DNA of 8,070 nt from Flavobacteriaceae bacterium (GTDB lineage: Bacteria > Bacteroidota > Bacteroidia > Flavobacteriales > Flavobacteriaceae): NCBI GenBank assembly GCA_030590765.1, contig JAUVCP010000082.1:1-8070 (forward strand). The letters are read 5' to 3'. The translations under genes and the position numbers were made by a program. Each line of letters begins with the position of its first letter. The stretch's first letter is position 1. The notes below the pieces were generated by a model. That model made no database searches. It saw only the letters and a program-made list of their open reading frames with translations, and was not told the DNA's origin. Below, piece after piece: positions 6,287-8,070 of the stretch.

Positions 6287-7543
6287 TTATATCAACATAC
6301 CTGCTGCTACCGTTTCATTGGTGTTATCATCAATCAATATAAAACTTCCTGTTTTTCTATTTCTTGCATATTCATCCATCATTATAGGGGCAGTTGTTCT
6401 AATTTTCACCTTGCAAATATCATTCATATGTATCTCTTTATCATCTTTAACCCTTTTTAGAGTATTGACATCTACTTTATACTCCACTTCCTTGATCATT
6501 GCCATGGCGTGATTTGTGGTATGTTTTAACGTATACTTTGCTCTTGGTATTGCCGAATTATCATTGAACCAACAAATCATTGCAGATAGATCCTGCGTTT
6601 TTTCAGGCAAATTATTACGCTTAACAATCATATCACCTCTGCTAAGGTCAATATCATTCTCTAAGGTCATTGCAATACTCATTCCTGCAAAAGCCTGATC
6701 GATATAATTTTCAAACTGATTGATAGTTTTTATCTTTGAATTAAATCCTGAAGGCATTAATCTCACCTCATCTCCTACTCTAAAAATACCACCTTCAACC
6801 GTTCCTGCATACCCTCTGTAATCTATATTTTCCTCATCCTGAGGACGTAAAACTGTTTGTACTGGAAAACGAGCATCATTCATATTACTATCGCTTGCAA
6901 TATGAATTGTTTCCAAAGTATGTAATAAAGGTGCATTTTGAAACCATGGAGTTTGATCTGATCTGATCACAACATTATCTCCTAATAAAGCACTAATAGG
7001 AATATACCTAACATCTTTAAAACTCATTTTTGAGGATATTTCTTCGTATTGACGAACAATATCATTAAAAATTTCTTCGCTATAATCAACTAGATCCATT
7101 TTATTAATACAAACAATAACGTGTGATATTTGTAATAGCGATGCAATGAACGAATGACGTTTTGTTTGCTCAATTACACCTTTTCTGGCATCAATTAATA
7201 CAATAGCAACATTTGCTGTAGATGCACCTGTAACCATATTCCTAGTATACTGAATATGACCGGGAGTATCTGCAATTATAAATTTTCTTTTTGGAGTTGT
7301 AAAATATCTGTATGCAACATCAATTGTAATTCCCTGTTCACGTTCATCTTTTAATCCATCCGTAAACAAAGCAAGATCAATTGTTTCTAATCCTTTTCTT
7401 TTACTTGTTTTTTCAACCGAAGCAATCTGATCTTCAAAAATAGATTTTGAATCATAAAGCAGTCTACCTATTAAGGTACTTTTACCATCATCAACACTTC
7501 CTGCTGTTGTAAAACGTAATAATTGATTATTATCTAAACTCAT
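6287..7543 (-). CDS. cysN: sulfate adenylyltransferase subunit 1 (GTPase subunit CysN)
   Basis: CysN is the EF-Tu-like regulatory GTPase of the heterodimeric ATP sulfurylase. GTP hydrolysis drives formation of adenosine 5'-phosphosulfate from ATP and sulfate by its partner CysD. The G motifs are all present: GSVDDGKST (15-23), GITID (71-75), DTPGH (92-96), NKMD (147-150) and SAL (184-186). Two beta-barrel domains follow (about 222-312 and 315-418). At 418 residues the protein stops after the second barrel, so it is the stand-alone form without the C-terminal APS kinase (CysC) domain found in some CysNC fusions. It is shorter than the E. coli protein of about 475 residues. It lies 51 bases downstream of cysD in the same direction and ends at a strong terminator. 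The start at 7543-7541 fits the short N-terminus before the P-loop. The leader is A-rich (AAAAATAACA) without a Shine-Dalgarno site. Confidence 0.96.
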   Translation of the reverse strand: MSLDNNQLLRFTTAGSVDDGKSTLIGRLLYDSKSIFEDQIASVEKTSKRKGLETIDLALFTDGLKDEREQGITIDVAYRYFTTPKRKFIIADTPGHIQYTRNMVTGASTANVAIVLIDARKGVIEQTKRHSFIASLLQISHVIVCINKMDLVDYSEEIFNDIVRQYEEISSKMSFKDVRYIPISALLGDNVVIRSDQTPWFQNAPLLHTLETIHIASDSNMNDARFPVQTVLRPQDEENIDYRGYAGTVEGGIFRVGDEVRLMPSGFNSKIKTINQFENYIDQAFAGMSIAMTLENDIDLSRGDMIVKRNNLPEKTQDLSAMICWFNDNSAIPRAKYTLKHTTNHAMAMIKEVEYKVDVNTLKRVKDDKEIHMNDICKVKIRTTAPIMMDEYARNRKTGSFILIDDNTNETVAAGMLI

Positions 7544-7574
7544 TGTTATTTTTCTTTTGTATTAAATTTCTAAG

Positions 7575-7595
7575 ATCCTGAAATAAATTCAGGAT
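7575..7595. repeat. palindrome in the cysD-cysN junction
   Basis: ATCCTGAA and TTCAGGAT form a perfect 8-bp inverted repeat with a 5-base loop. It begins at the last base of the cysD stop codon on the minus strand. No U-tract follows (CTTAGAAATTT), so it is not a classical terminator. Its outline (ATCC...GGATCT) resembles the ychF-tgt palindrome and dispersed REP-like repeats. It may protect the cysD 3' end or tune the cysD to cysN ratio, which is an inference. Confidence 0.5.
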
Positions 7596-8070
7596 TAAAA
7601 ATACCCTTGTTTTTTACGATCCTCCATAGAAGTTTCACTTCTTTTATCATCTGCACGATTTCCTCTTTCCGTTTCTCTCATAGCAGAAACTTCTTCTACT
7701 ATTTTTTCTAAAGTATCTGCATCACTTTCAACACCTCCGGTAATCGTAATATCTCCAAGGGTTCTAAAACGAATTTTCTTTTTAATTGATTCCTCACTAT
7801 CCTGCATAATTAAATATTCAGAAACAGGTATCCAGCTTCCATTTCTAAAAACAACCTCTCTTTCATGTGCAAAATATAAAGAAGGGATTTCAATACTCTC
7901 TTTAAGGATATAATTCCACACATCCATTTCTGTCCAGTTACTTATTGGAAAAGCCCTAAAGTGTTCTCCCTGATGCATTTTACCATTGAATAAACTCCAT
8001 AATTCAGGTCTTTGATTTTTAGGAGTCCATTGCCCAAAGTCATCACGATGAGAGAAAAAACGTTCTTTTG
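7595..8070 (-). CDS. cysD: sulfate adenylyltransferase subunit 2 (CysD), 5' end outside window
   Basis: CysD is the catalytic subunit of ATP sulfurylase, of the adenine-nucleotide alpha-hydrolase/PP-loop family, and forms APS from ATP and sulfate with CysN. The frame ends at the TAA at 7597-7595 and is open to the right edge, giving 157 visible residues, about the C-terminal half of a protein usually near 300. Visible signatures are RDDFGQW, PKNQRPELW, the FPISNWTEMDVWNYI segment, LYFAHERE, RFRTLG, ESDADTLEKIVEE and the invariant C-terminal KKQGYF. An internal ATG at 7978-7976 could be mistaken for a start, but strong CysD homology continues upstream of it. The N-terminal PP-loop motif is outside the window. 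It is the upstream partner of cysN. Genes for PAPS formation or sulfate reduction may lie further upstream but cannot be seen. Confidence 0.95.
   Translation of the reverse strand, partial: KERFFSHRDDFGQWTPKNQRPELWSLFNGKMHQGEHFRAFPISNWTEMDVWNYILKESIEIPSLYFAHEREVVFRNGSWIPVSEYLIMQDSEESIKKKIRFRTLGDITITGGVESDADTLEKIVEEVSAMRETERGNRADDKRSETSMEDRKKQGYF

Noticed and set aside
6318..6698. Two short plus-strand open frames (64 and 60 codons)
   Set aside because: Both are antisense to the cysN barrel domains. Their hydrophobic look comes from the reverse complement of conserved codons.
1..8070. A novel defence, mobile or biosynthetic system
   Set aside because: Every gene belongs to a well-known family with intact motifs, all lie on one strand with normal spacing, and there are no transposases, integrases, direct-repeat arrays or orphan genes in the window.

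Overview
The window looks like an ordinary chromosomal housekeeping region from a member of the Bacteroidota (Flavobacteriia/Bacteroidia-like). The evidence is an A+T-rich composition, A-rich leaders without good Shine-Dalgarno sites, two perfect TAnnTTTG promoter boxes, and a Tgt protein of a form I associate with this phylum. All eight genes I can support lie on the minus strand, so transcription runs from high to low coordinates. No rRNA, tRNA, CRISPR array, insertion sequence or phage gene is visible, and there is no gene-free stretch longer than about 125 bases.

Layout in order of transcription. (1) 8070-6287 holds cysD (3' part only, cut by the window edge) and cysN, the two subunits of ATP sulfurylase. 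A small hairpin separates them and a clear intrinsic terminator follows cysN (6237-6264). (2) 6162-1874 holds ychF, tgt, an LptF/LptG-family permease gene and an EamA-type transporter gene. They start behind a TATATTTG box at 6199-6192 and may form one transcript. A palindrome lies between ychF and tgt, a weaker hairpin lies between tgt and lptG, and the permease and transporter genes overlap by 14 bases. (3) 1763-810 holds accA, with its own TATATTTG box at 1835-1828 and a strong terminator at 776-751. (4) 704 to the left edge holds the start of a YjeF-type NAD(P)HX repair gene (nnr), cut by the window edge.

The genes do not form one pathway. They cover sulfate activation (cysDN), ribosome-associated ATPase function (ychF), tRNA queuosine modification (tgt), LPS export to the outer membrane (LptG-like permease), small-molecule transport (EamA), malonyl-CoA synthesis (accA) and NAD(P)H damage repair (nnr). 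I found no sign of a new defence, mobile or biosynthetic system. The most noteworthy points are a Tgt in which the three zinc-ligand cysteines are replaced, short intergenic hairpins including two of a similar ATYCC/GGRAT design, and a nearly identical 15-base leader element in front of tgt and lptG. The two edge genes (nnr, cysD) are incomplete only because of the window boundary.
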